This document shows, in pieces, positions 1-5,250 of a stretch of 6,975 nucleotides of DNA (position 1 is the first letter of the stretch; each line of letters opens with the position of its first letter). The notes beneath the pieces are model-generated. The model had not been told where the DNA came from, did no database searches, and worked only from the letters and a program-made list of their open reading frames with translations. Source of the DNA: Alphaproteobacteria bacterium. GTDB taxonomy: Bacteria > Pseudomonadota > Alphaproteobacteria > Sphingomonadales > Sphingomonadaceae. The stretch covers positions 1 through 6,975 of the forward strand of contig JAHJWA010000285.1 of the NCBI GenBank assembly GCA_018828205.1. The letters run 5' to 3'. A program made the translations under genes and the position numbers.

Positions 1-146
1 GCGACCTTGCGCGCCTGTTCGGCGAGACCGCGCCAGGTGGCTTCGGAGCGCAGCGCGCGATCGCGGACATTGTCCAGCTGCGCGGCCTGGGCTTCGGTGG
101 CGGATTCCTCGGCGCGGGCGTGATAGAATTCGAAGGTCTGGCTCAT
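1..146 (-). CDS. Small uncharacterised protein, MSQTFEFY type (3' end outside window)
   Basis: Only the first 48 codons are in the window. The reading frame opens with ATG at 146-144 and begins MSQTFEFYHARAEESA, then continues as an acidic and basic, alanine-rich helical stretch containing LDNVRDRALRSEATW. An AGGAG ribosome binding site lies at 160-156, nine bases before the ATG, which fixes the start. Short proteins with this opening are familiar to me as hypothetical proteins of sphingomonads; no function is known to me and none can be read from the residues. No signal peptide or membrane segment is seen in the visible part, so it is probably cytoplasmic. It follows the cold-shock gene on the same strand after 141 bases and could be read through from it, although hairpins lie between them. 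Confidence 0.75.
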   Translation of the reverse strand, partial: MSQTFEFYHARAEESATEAQAAQLDNVRDRALRSEATWRGLAEQARKV

Positions 147-189
147 CGCGTCGGGCTCCTGGGTGGAATGGGGGGCGGCGGTGGTCGGA

Positions 190-230
190 CGTCCGTCAGC
201 GCCGGACGGCCTGCAGCCGGATGGGCTGCA
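190..230 (-). repeat. Two short hairpins upstream of the small gene at 1-146
   Basis: Two inverted repeats lie side by side in the csp to small-gene spacer. One is CGTCCG at 190-195 with CGGACG at 203-208. The other is TGCAGCC at 212-218 with GGCTGCA at 224-230 (5-base loop). They fall in the transcribed leader of the gene at 1-146 if it is read from csp. Function is unknown; in GC-rich DNA such short repeats can arise by chance. Confidence 0.3.
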
Positions 231-238
231 AATATGCC

Positions 239-272
239 GCGCGCCGCACCCGCTGATGCGGATGCGGCGCGC
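239..272 (-). terminator. Hairpin downstream of the cold-shock gene, possible terminator or attenuator
   Basis: A 10-bp perfect inverted repeat (GCGCGCCGCA at 239-248, TGCGGCGCGC at 263-272) continues after one mismatch (249/262) into CCGC/GCGG (250-253, 258-261) with a TGAT loop. It starts 16 bases beyond the csp stop. Read on the minus strand it is followed by GGCATATTT, a poor U tract, so full termination is uncertain. It may instead protect the 3' end of csp mRNA or act as a partial terminator before the small gene at 1-146. Confidence 0.45.
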
Positions 273-287
273 AGGCGGTGTCGCAAA

Positions 288-500
288 TCAATCGGCAGGC
301 GAGAGGTTCACGGCGCTTTCCTTGCCGTTGCGGCCCTGCTCGACTTCGAAGTTCAGACGCTGCTCTTTGTCGAGCGTCTGCATGCCGGCAGCCTGGACGG
401 CCGAGATGTGAACGAAGCTGTCGGCGGAGCCGTCGTCGGGCTGGATGAAACCGTAGCCCTTGTCGGCGTTGAAGAATTTGACGGTGCCGGATTTGGCCAT
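288..500 (-). CDS. Cold-shock protein, CspA family
   Basis: This 70-residue single cold-shock domain protein is the usual length for the family. It binds single-stranded RNA and DNA in the cytoplasm and melts secondary structure, aiding transcription and translation in the cold or in stationary phase. RNP1 is seen as KGYGFI (residues 14-19) and RNP2 as FVHIS (29-33). The N-terminal SGTVKFFN (4-11) supplies the first beta strand with the conserved aromatic residues. The usual phenylalanine of KGFGFI is replaced by tyrosine, a common conservative change. The start is ATG at 500-498, preceded by AAAGGAA at 513-507. The upstream leader contains a hairpin (529-556). Alphaproteobacteria carry several csp paralogues, so no specific symbol is given. 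The next gene on the same strand is the small uncharacterised gene at 1-146. Confidence 0.96.
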   Translation of the reverse strand: MAKSGTVKFFNADKGYGFIQPDDGSADSFVHISAVQAAGMQTLDKEQRLNFEVEQGRNGKESAVNLSPAD

Positions 501-810
501 GGGAGATTCCTTTCAGAAACCTTGGTTTGCCCGTTCGGCGGTATTGCCGTTCGGGCCGTGCGTCTGGTCGTCAGATGAAAGGGAATCGTCGCCTGGTTTA
601 CGCCGGGGCTCGTGAGAGCATGCGGCGGTCGTCAACTTCGGAGTGTCGCAACTTTCGACTTCTGCTCGAGCCTTATGGCACAGGTTGCCGGGATTACCTA
701 ACGAAACCGTGTGGAGTTGGTTTCGCTACCTACATTACCAAGCCGCCAACCTCTACCTTGCGGCAACGGGCTTGGGCGAATGATCAAGCAAAAGTTGCCC
801 AATGACTTCG
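501..810. other. Gene-free stretch between csp and the low-GC gene pair
   Basis: No credible gene was found on either strand. The right-hand open frames here lack ribosome binding sites and read as low-quality protein. The left part (501-556) is the csp leader. From about 640 onward the base composition drops towards that of the neighbouring gene pair, so the left edge of the acquired segment probably falls here. An inverted repeat CGAAACC (702-708) / GGTTTCG (719-725) and a wider one, TTGGGC (772-777) / GCCCAA (797-802), are present. Neither is followed by a T run on the minus strand, so neither is a convincing terminator. A TTGACG at 635-630 (minus) could be a csp -35 box, but no matching -10 was found. 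No tRNA was recognised. Confidence 0.5.
517..556 (-). promoter_or_regulatory. Structured leader of the cold-shock gene
   Basis: In the csp leader, 529-533 pairs with 552-556 (GCCCG/CGGGC) and 536-539 pairs with 546-549 (CGGC/GCCG). The two helices are separated by a symmetric two-by-two internal loop (TT/TT on the plus strand, AA/AA in the mRNA), with a six-base apical loop. A second small repeat, AAACC-TT-GGTTT at 517-528, sits between this hairpin and the ribosome binding site. Leaders of cold-shock genes are known to fold in a temperature-dependent way. That this one does so is inference; only the pairing is seen. Confidence 0.4.
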
Positions 811-1320
811 CTAAGGGCGGTCGTAAATCCGCTTACGTGCCTCTGCGACGATGATTCTTCGGTTATCCATTACATCAAACCGTGCATCCGACATTTCACG
901 TGCCGATTGGGGGCTGTTTGCCGCGTCGATATACGTGCGCAGCTTTGCCAGCCCTTCCATGTAAAGGTTCGAGTTTCCATCCCCCACCACTTGCGACAAG
1001 GAGGTGGTGGCGTCGACGTGCCCCGCCAGAGCCGCTCTCGCATCCTGCCTGGCTTGTCTGACCTCTTGGCCGTCAAGAATGCTATCGGCTAGATTCGTGA
1101 TGTTTCCGTCGACTTCTGAACCGCTTGAGATAAATTCCTGCACTGAAGAGAGGTACTGCTGCTGCAAGGCGGTTTCATTGTTGAGCCTCGCCGTGAACTC
1201 ATAGGTCAGCCATGCCGCGAACAATCCCCCGAGGAAGGCAGAGAACGCCACTCCAAGCGCAACTTTAGCATAGTGAAACGCCCGGTCGCGCGGGATCGCT
1301 GAGGGCGCGATTGCAGCCAT
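811..1320 (-). CDS. Uncharacterised single-pass membrane protein, partner of the EVE-like protein
   Basis: I do not recognise this 169-residue protein. The N-terminus is short and basic (R11, R13, K19), followed by one hydrophobic helix at about residues 19-40 (KVALGVAFSAFLGGLFAAWL). The positive-inside rule then places residues 41-169 outside the cytoplasm. That part is mostly helical, polar and free of cysteine, with QQQ, SSGSE and GDGNSN turns, and recalls a helical-bundle sensor or spacer domain rather than an enzyme. No catalytic motif was seen. The start ATG is at 1320-1318, five bases after the stop of the upstream gene, with only a weak GAGA as ribosome binding site, so translation is probably coupled to that gene. 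Composition matches the upstream gene, which suggests they travelled together. A role as membrane effector or accessory subunit is inference. Confidence 0.75.
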   Translation of the reverse strand: MAAIAPSAIPRDRAFHYAKVALGVAFSAFLGGLFAAWLTYEFTARLNNETALQQQYLSSVQEFISSGSEVDGNITNLADSILDGQEVRQARQDARAALAGHVDATTSLSQVVGDGNSNLYMEGLAKLRTYIDAANSPQSAREMSDARFDVMDNRRIIVAEARKRIYDRP

Positions 1321-1325
1321 TGTCT

Positions 1326-2438
1326 CTAGTTACTCTTGTCCTGCGGTGGTTTCAAGATTGCCCGAGTTGTCATTTTCGCATCCTTTCTAGCACGCTCGGC
1401 AAAGCAATTTGCCTCCGGGAGGCGATTTGCGCCTAATGCAGTTTTCAACGCATTAACGTCATTTTCGATGCACGATCGAGCGCCTTCATCGCCCGATCCG
1501 ACCTGTTTGAGCTTAACCGTCACTTCGTTGTTCTGAAGCCGCTGTTCGTCACAGCCAGATAGGGCGAAGAGGGTCATAAGGGAGAGTGCAAAAGGCCCGG
1601 CGGTTCGGACAAATATCTCTCCTGGCGACTGGATGCTGATTTTCATTTCAGCAGCCAGGTTATCCGGCAGCTGGTCGAGGCCTAGCTGTGCGAAACTTTC
1701 ACCGTCCCTTGCGCTACCTGCCTCCAATGCGTTTCGGAGAACATCAAGGCCGTTTAGCCAAATTGAAACCGCAACGGAATCATCGGTCGTGAAACGTTGC
1801 TTGCCGATTTTAAATTCGCAAACATAGCGGTTCCGATAGACAAAATTTCCGTAAGCATGACGATAGACCTCTTCCTTCAGGGACTCGCCAATTGCGAACA
1901 CGGCAGTACGCGTATGAAGGGCTTTCAAGAGGTCAGGTGTGACGTCTTGCTTGTATAGGGGTTCCTTCCATTTCACCGCGCGCCCGTAAAAGGTGCCTTC
2001 GAATTCGCCATCTTTCGCATCGACGGCTCTTACCGCACCGGGTTCCGAAATTATCTCACCGACTAAAGCCGGCTCGCGCCATCCATCCGGAGGCACGACA
2101 ATCAAATCCCCTTCTTTGGCTTCAAACCAAAGGCGTTTAAGGAACGTGAGCGTCGCTCGATCGGTTTTGTGAACTTTCAGTTTCTTGGGAGGCGTGTTGC
2201 CGTCACCATCCTTGTCGTTTTCGCGCTGCCAACGGTCAAAGCGAATAAGCTCCAAAAGATCCTTATCGGACCATTTCGAGGGCTCTCCCTCTAAAAGGTC
2301 CAGCCCACGGATGTCGGGGAAAATGGCGTTTGCATCCCGCACTGCCCTGTAGAACCTATGCGTCTTGCCCGCCGTGCTCTTCCAAATTCTATGATCATCC
2401 GGGATGACGTATGCATCCAGTTCAACTTCGATAGTCAT
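1326..2438 (-). CDS. Uncharacterised protein with EVE/PUA-like domain and a C-terminal membrane segment
   Basis: This is a 370-residue protein of unknown function. Residues 1-90 are polar and helical. Residues about 91-185 resemble the EVE/PUA-like domain found at the N-terminus of Mrr-type and related defence proteins: GDLIVVPP (110-117), ALVGEIIS (124-131), FYGRAVKWKEP (150-160), then PDLLKALHTRTAVFAI (168-183). Domains of this fold bind modified or flipped bases. A mixed region follows, with the strand KISIQSPGEI (266-275). A hydrophobic helix at about 277-295 ends in LSGC (293-296). The tail of about 74 residues has two more cysteines (323, 345), which could be disulfide-bonded if exported. 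No nuclease, ATPase or other catalytic motif was found. The start ATG at 2438-2436 has AGGGAG just upstream and a promoter at 2488-2460. The next gene begins five bases after its stop. The EVE assignment is by pattern, not search. Confidence 0.75.
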   Translation of the reverse strand: MTIEVELDAYVIPDDHRIWKSTAGKTHRFYRAVRDANAIFPDIRGLDLLEGEPSKWSDKDLLELIRFDRWQRENDKDGDGNTPPKKLKVHKTDRATLTFLKRLWFEAKEGDLIVVPPDGWREPALVGEIISEPGAVRAVDAKDGEFEGTFYGRAVKWKEPLYKQDVTPDLLKALHTRTAVFAIGESLKEEVYRHAYGNFVYRNRYVCEFKIGKQRFTTDDSVAVSIWLNGLDVLRNALEAGSARDGESFAQLGLDQLPDNLAAEMKISIQSPGEIFVRTAGPFALSLMTLFALSGCDEQRLQNNEVTVKLKQVGSGDEGARSCIENDVNALKTALGANRLPEANCFAERARKDAKMTTRAILKPPQDKSN

Positions 2439-2459
2439 TGCCGCTCCCTGTCTCCCACG

Positions 2460-2488
2460 AGACTATTCCGCGCCATGCGGCAAGTCAA
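2460..2488 (-). promoter_or_regulatory. Candidate promoter of the two-gene unit
   Basis: On the minus strand TTGACT (2488-2483) and TAGTCT (2465-2460) are separated by exactly 17 bases, a fair sigma-70 match with a strong -35 and a weak -10. The predicted start of transcription, near 2453, gives a short leader carrying AGGGAG (2449-2444), five bases before the ATG at 2438. The promoter lies at the edge of the low-GC segment and points away from rplK. Confidence 0.5.
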
Positions 2489-2553
2489 AGTATTACTAGA
2501 TGGCAGCGTGTTAACTGTTGGCAGGGCTCTATTGCACGAATCTCTTCCAACCC

Positions 2554-2582
2554 TTGCAAATCCCCCCGTTCCCCGCTATCGG
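2554..2582 (+). promoter_or_regulatory. Candidate promoter of the rplK-rplA operon
   Basis: TTGCAA (2554-2559) and TATCGG (2577-2582) are spaced by 17 bases. The -35 is good and the -10 partial, and the segment between is C-rich. Transcription would start near 2589 and give a leader of roughly 115 bases, enough to contain the L1-type structure at 2646-2688. It is the best candidate seen upstream of rplK and is needed because no ribosomal or nusG gene precedes it on this strand. Confidence 0.45.
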
Positions 2583-2645
2583 CGCCCCTCCCAAGCAACA
2601 GTTCGGGAATTCGCGGGAGGTCCGGTCAGCCGGATCGCTCAACCG

Positions 2646-2688
2646 CTTACCATGAGCCCGCCGTCGAAACGACGCGGGCGACAGTGAG
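2646..2688 (+). promoter_or_regulatory. Ribosomal protein L1 leader (candidate autoregulatory site)
   Basis: The mRNA can fold into two helices joined by an asymmetric internal loop, the architecture of L1 binding sites. The outer helix is CTTAC (2646-2650) with GTGAG (2684-2688), including one G-U pair. The internal loop is CATGA (2651-2655) facing GACA (2680-2683). The inner helix is GCCCG/CGGGC (2656-2660, 2675-2679), then a bulged C at 2661, CGTCG/CGACG, and an AAA loop (2667-2669). The element ends two bases before the AAGGAGG of rplK (2691-2697). In Escherichia coli and others, free L1 binds such a copy of its 23S rRNA site in the L11-L1 mRNA and blocks translation of both genes. The pairing is seen; identity as an L1 site is inferred from position and shape. 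Confidence 0.6.
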
Positions 2689-2702
2689 AAAAGGAGGCCA
2701 TC

Positions 2703-3134
2703 ATGGCCAAGAAGATCGAAGGTTACATCAACCTTCAGGTGCCCGCCGGCGCCGCCAACCCCTCTCCGCCGATCGGTCCCGCGCTGGGTCAGCGCGGCGT
2801 CAACATCATGGAATTCTGCAAGGCGTTCAACGCCGCCACGCAGGAGCTCGAGAAGGGCGCTCCGATCCCGACCAAGATCACGGTCTATGCGGATCGCAGC
2901 TTCACCTTCGTCACCAAGACCCCGCCCGCCAGCTTCCTGCTCAAGAAGGCCGCCAAGCTGAAGTCGGGTTCCAAGGAGCCGGGCAAGGTTTCCGCCGGGA
3001 CCATCACGGCCAGCCAGGTCAAGGAAGTCGCCGAGCTCAAGATGGCCGACCTCAACGCAAACGATATCGACCAGGCCGTCAAGATCATCACGGGCAGCGC
3101 CCGTTCGATGGGCCTCGAAGTGGTGGAGGGCTGA
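2703..3134 (+). CDS. rplK: 50S ribosomal protein L11
   Basis: This 143-residue protein is the standard length for L11, which binds the GTPase-associated centre of 23S rRNA, works with elongation factors, and is needed for RelA activation. The N-terminal domain has the signature PPIGPALGQRGVNI (22-35); prolines 22 and 23 are those linked to thiostrepton action in other bacteria. The C-terminal RNA-binding domain runs from about residue 72 to the end (GTITASQVKEVAELK, then GSARSMGLEV). The start ATG is preceded by a near-perfect AAGGAGG at 2691-2697 with a five-base gap. It is the first gene of the operon, with rplA starting two bases after its stop. Unlike the common alphaproteobacterial order, no nusG lies immediately upstream. 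Confidence 0.99.
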   Translation: MAKKIEGYINLQVPAGAANPSPPIGPALGQRGVNIMEFCKAFNAATQELEKGAPIPTKITVYADRSFTFVTKTPPASFLLKKAAKLKSGSKEPGKVSAGTITASQVKEVAELKMADLNANDIDQAVKIITGSARSMGLEVVEG

Positions 3135-3136
3135 AC

Positions 3137-3832
3137 ATGGCCAAGCTGACAAAACGCCAGAAGACGCTCGCCGAGCTCGACAACGAGAAGCTGTACAATT
3201 TCGACGAGGCGCTCGCCACGCTGCGCGAGTTCGGTTCGAAGAAGTTCGACGAGACCGTCGAGGTCGCGATGAACCTCGGCGTCGATCCGCGCCACGCCGA
3301 CCAGATGGTCCGCGGCATGGTCTCGCTGCCCTCGGGCACCGGCAAGGACGTCCGCGTCGCGGTGTTCGCGCGCGGCGACAATGCCGACAAGGCGACCGCC
3401 GCGGGTGCCGACAAGGTCGGTGCCGAGGATCTCATGGAAGACATGCAGAACGGCAATCTCGACTACGACCGCGTCATCGCCACCCCCGACATGATGGGTG
3501 TGGTCGGCCGGCTCGGCAAGCTGCTCGGCCCCAAGGGCCTGATGCCCAACCCCAAGCTGGGCACCGTGACGCCCAATGTGGAACAGGCCGTGAAGGACGC
3601 CAAGGGCGGCCAGATCGAGTTCCGCGTCGAGAAGCAGGGCATCATCCACTCGGGCATCGGCAAGCTCTCGTTCGACGACGCCGCGCTCAAGGCCAATTTC
3701 GAGGCCATGACGCAGGCCATCGTCAAGGCCAAGCCGACCGGTTCGAAGGGCAAATACGTCCGCAAGATCTCGATCACCTCGACCATGGGCCCCGGCCTCA
3801 AGGTCGATCTGGCCGAAGTCGAGGGCGCCTGA
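3137..3832 (+). CDS. rplA: 50S ribosomal protein L1
   Basis: This 231-residue protein is close to the usual 230-235. L1 binds 23S rRNA at the mobile L1 stalk, assists release of deacylated tRNA, and represses its own operon. The family signature LGKLLGPKGLMPNPKLGTVT is at residues 126-145, VRGMVSLPSGTGK at 58-70 and STMGPGLKVD near the C-terminus (215-224). The frame is open far upstream, across rplK. The ATG at 3137 is chosen because the family N-terminus (MAKLTKRQK) begins there and GGAGG at 3125-3129, inside the end of rplK, stands seven bases before it. The gap to the rplK stop is only two bases, which implies one transcript and probably coupled translation. A strong terminator follows at 3880-3910. 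Confidence 0.99.
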   Translation: MAKLTKRQKTLAELDNEKLYNFDEALATLREFGSKKFDETVEVAMNLGVDPRHADQMVRGMVSLPSGTGKDVRVAVFARGDNADKATAAGADKVGAEDLMEDMQNGNLDYDRVIATPDMMGVVGRLGKLLGPKGLMPNPKLGTVTPNVEQAVKDAKGGQIEFRVEKQGIIHSGIGKLSFDDAALKANFEAMTQAIVKAKPTGSKGKYVRKISITSTMGPGLKVDLAEVEGA

Positions 3833-3879
3833 TTTCCTAGCCGCTGTCCGGTTCGCGCCGGGGAGCGCCGATTTACAGC

Positions 3880-3910
3880 AAGGGGCCGGGGGGAAACCTC
3901 CGGCCCCTTT
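3880..3910 (+). terminator. Rho-independent terminator of rplK-rplA
   Basis: The stem is AAGGGGCCGG (3880-3889) with CCGGCCCCTT (3900-3909). It extends inward by G-T, G-C and G-C pairs to a GAAA tetraloop (3893-3896), giving 13 pairs. TTT at 3908-3910 then CGCTT follows on the plus strand. It lies about 50 bases after the rplA stop, so the operon ends with rplA and does not run on into rplJ-rplL within this window. Confidence 0.88.
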
Positions 3911-4037
3911 CGCTTGGGTGCGGGGCCGGACGCGGGGTGGGGCGCGGGGCCGGGGGAAGGCCGGGCGCGGGCCTCACGCCGGGGGAGACATTGCGGCGCT
4001 CGATCGTTGGTGGGGTGAAGCAAACAAGGACAGACCC
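3911..4037 (+). other. G-rich spacer before the small membrane protein gene
   Basis: This purine-skewed, very G-rich stretch contains the 10-mer GCGGGGCCGG twice (3920-3929 and 3944-3953). I found no clear promoter with both boxes, although the gene at 4038 must be transcribed from here or by read-through of the terminator. An open frame starting at 3918 runs through it into that gene, but its first 40 residues are arginine and glycine junk with no ribosome binding site. Confidence 0.4.
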
Positions 4038-4217
4038 ATGGAATCCGTACTCGCCCTCGCCACCGTCCTCGGACCGATCCTGCTGCTCGCGGTGCTGGTC
4101 TGGGCCTGGCTGCGCACCCGCCGGGCCAGTCGCAGCAATGAAATTCAGGCCGAACGCGGCGCGCGCGATCTGCGCCAGGATATCGAGGACCGCCCGCAGA
4201 AGGACGTCGATCTCTAG
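4038..4217 (+). CDS. Small single-pass membrane protein
   Basis: This is a 59-residue protein. Residues 4-25 form one hydrophobic helix with a central GP (12-13), followed at once by a basic cluster (RTRRASR, 26-32) and then an acidic and basic soluble tail ending in KDVDL. By the positive-inside rule the N-terminus faces the periplasm and the tail the cytoplasm. ATG at 4038 is preferred over an upstream start at 3918 because AAGGA (4026-4030) stands seven bases before it and the hydrophobic helix starts directly. Similar tiny membrane proteins with a GP(I)LL helix occur in sphingomonads as hypothetical proteins, to my recollection; no function is known. It lies between the rplA terminator and the convergent deacetylase gene, whose stop is 15 bases away. 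Confidence 0.75.
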   Translation: MESVLALATVLGPILLLAVLVWAWLRTRRASRSNEIQAERGARDLRQDIEDRPQKDVDL

Positions 4218-4232
4218 GCGCGAGCGCCCGGC

Positions 4233-5210
4233 TCAGCCGTAGAGCGTGTTGGCGGCGAGCTGCTCGGCGATCCGCAGCGTTTCCGCGACCGGATCGGCGG
4301 GCGCGAGCGTGTCCGCGGGATCGAGCGTCACCACCGCGGGCGGATCGCTTGCATAGGTCCCGGTGCGCACGCCCTTCATCCGCGCGATGGCATCGCACAG
4401 CCGCTCGAAGCGGCGGCGGACGATGCGGTTGACCTTGCCGCGGCGGCGGTTGACCAGCTCGAAACTGTGCGAGACCATGGTGAAGCTTGGCGTCCCGGCG
4501 GCGCGCGCATGGCGCAGCGCAGCGACCATCTCGCGCGCCGAGAGCGCGGTGATCTGGGCGTGGCGCAGCCCCCCGCCGACCGTGGCGATGCAGCCGATCG
4601 GCACCTCGATCACCCCCTGGTGGCGCAGCGGCACGCGGTGCTCGGGCCCCAGCGCGATGCCGCATTCGCTCTGCTCGATTCCCGGCGTGTGGCTGGTGTC
4701 GTAGCCGATCCCGCAGTGCGCGAGCGCGCGCAGCGTGTTGTCGTCGGCGCCGTAATTGCCCGCGCGGAACGCCACCGGCGCCGGCGCGCCCGCGCTGACC
4801 AGCGTGTCGCGCGCCCAGTCGATCAGCGCGCATTGCTGCTCGAGGCCGAAATCCCTGACGTTGCGCCCGGTCGCGCCCCCCAGCCTGCGCCGCAGCGGAT
4901 GGCCGGGGTCGGCCAGCTCCAGCCATTCGCTGTGGAGATGCAATTGCACGTCGTGCCCGCGCTCCAGGATCGGTGCGACGACATCCTCGATCGCCGCCAC
5001 CCCCCACAGCAGCGCGGGCATGGGGTCGACGAAGCACACCCCATGGTGGCCGTAGCGGTTGAACATGTCGAGCTTGTAGGCGAGCCCGTAATCGCCCTCC
5101 GCGGTCCGCCCCGACACCGTGCGGGCGAAGTTGTCGGCGCGGCAGCCGGGGCCTGCCTTGCGCGTCATGTCGGACGAATATTCGGTGTCGATGGTAATAT
5201 AGGCCAGCAT
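4233..5210 (-). CDS. Polysaccharide deacetylase family protein (NodB-like fold)
   Basis: This 325-residue protein is likely a member of the carbohydrate esterase 4/polysaccharide deacetylase superfamily, which removes N- or O-acetyl groups from glycans with a metal bound by Asp and two His. Seen in order are TIDTE (6-10, with D8 and E10 at the place of the usual Asp-Asp), HDVQLHLHSEW (86-96, candidate metal histidines H91 and H93), FRAGNYG (148-154, the motif with the conserved Arg), EVPIG (202-206) and SHSFEL (247-252, catalytic His region). No signal peptide is present, so it is probably cytoplasmic or acts on a precursor. The TIDTE and HLH variants differ from classical chitin deacetylases, so the substrate is open. 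The start ATG at 5210 has no strong ribosome binding site. It lies 40 bases after the DUF2339 gene on the same strand, a likely operon. Confidence 0.85.
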   Translation of the reverse strand: MLAYITIDTEYSSDMTRKAGPGCRADNFARTVSGRTAEGDYGLAYKLDMFNRYGHHGVCFVDPMPALLWGVAAIEDVVAPILERGHDVQLHLHSEWLELADPGHPLRRRLGGATGRNVRDFGLEQQCALIDWARDTLVSAGAPAPVAFRAGNYGADDNTLRALAHCGIGYDTSHTPGIEQSECGIALGPEHRVPLRHQGVIEVPIGCIATVGGGLRHAQITALSAREMVAALRHARAAGTPSFTMVSHSFELVNRRRGKVNRIVRRRFERLCDAIARMKGVRTGTYASDPPAVVTLDPADTLAPADPVAETLRIAEQLAANTLYG

Positions 5211-5250
5211 CTCGGCTGCGAGGGCTAGCAGCGTTTGGTTAACAGGGGAA

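Larger units (their letters stand above)
600..2500. other. Probable acquired low-GC segment carrying a two-gene unit
   Basis: Composition separates this segment from both sides: 33 of 60 bases are G or C in 1381-1440, 31 of 60 in 1921-1980 and 29 of 60 in 2161-2220, against 38 of 60 in rplK (2941-3000) and 46 of 60 in 6301-6360. Codon choice follows (many A- or T-ending codons). It lies between two core loci, csp and rplK, that point away from each other. I see no integrase, transposase, tRNA or clear flanking direct repeats, so the mode of entry is unknown and the edges given are approximate. Confidence 0.55.

Noticed and set aside
630..635. TTGACG on the minus strand as a csp promoter -35 box
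   Set aside because: At 16-18 bases downstream the sequence is GC-rich with no resemblance to a -10 element.
772..802. Inverted repeat TTGGGC/GCCCAA as a terminator for the gene at 811
   Set aside because: The stem is only six pairs, the loop is 19 bases, and no T run follows on the minus strand.
527..805. A 92-codon plus-strand frame in the gene-free stretch
   Set aside because: It has no ribosome binding site or recognisable motif, and it overlaps the csp leader in antisense.
2438..3136. A long plus-strand frame running from 2438 through the rplK region into rplA, suggesting a longer L1 protein
   Set aside because: The part before 3137 lies in a different frame from rplK, reads as arginine and glutamine-rich junk, and the L1 N-terminus with its ribosome binding site is at 3137.
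3920..3953. Repeated 10-mer GCGGGGCCGG as a possible regulatory repeat
   Set aside because: There are only two copies in a G-rich low-complexity spacer; this is easily explained by composition.
3463..5037. A 524-codon minus-strand frame antisense to rplA and overlapping the deacetylase
   Set aside because: It is a shadow of high-GC codon structure: Arg/Ala/Pro-rich with no domain. The rplA and deacetylase frames carry family motifs.
4467..5228. A 253-codon plus-strand frame opposite the deacetylase
   Set aside because: It is His/Arg/Ala-rich shadow translation with no ribosome binding site; the other strand has clear deacetylase motifs.
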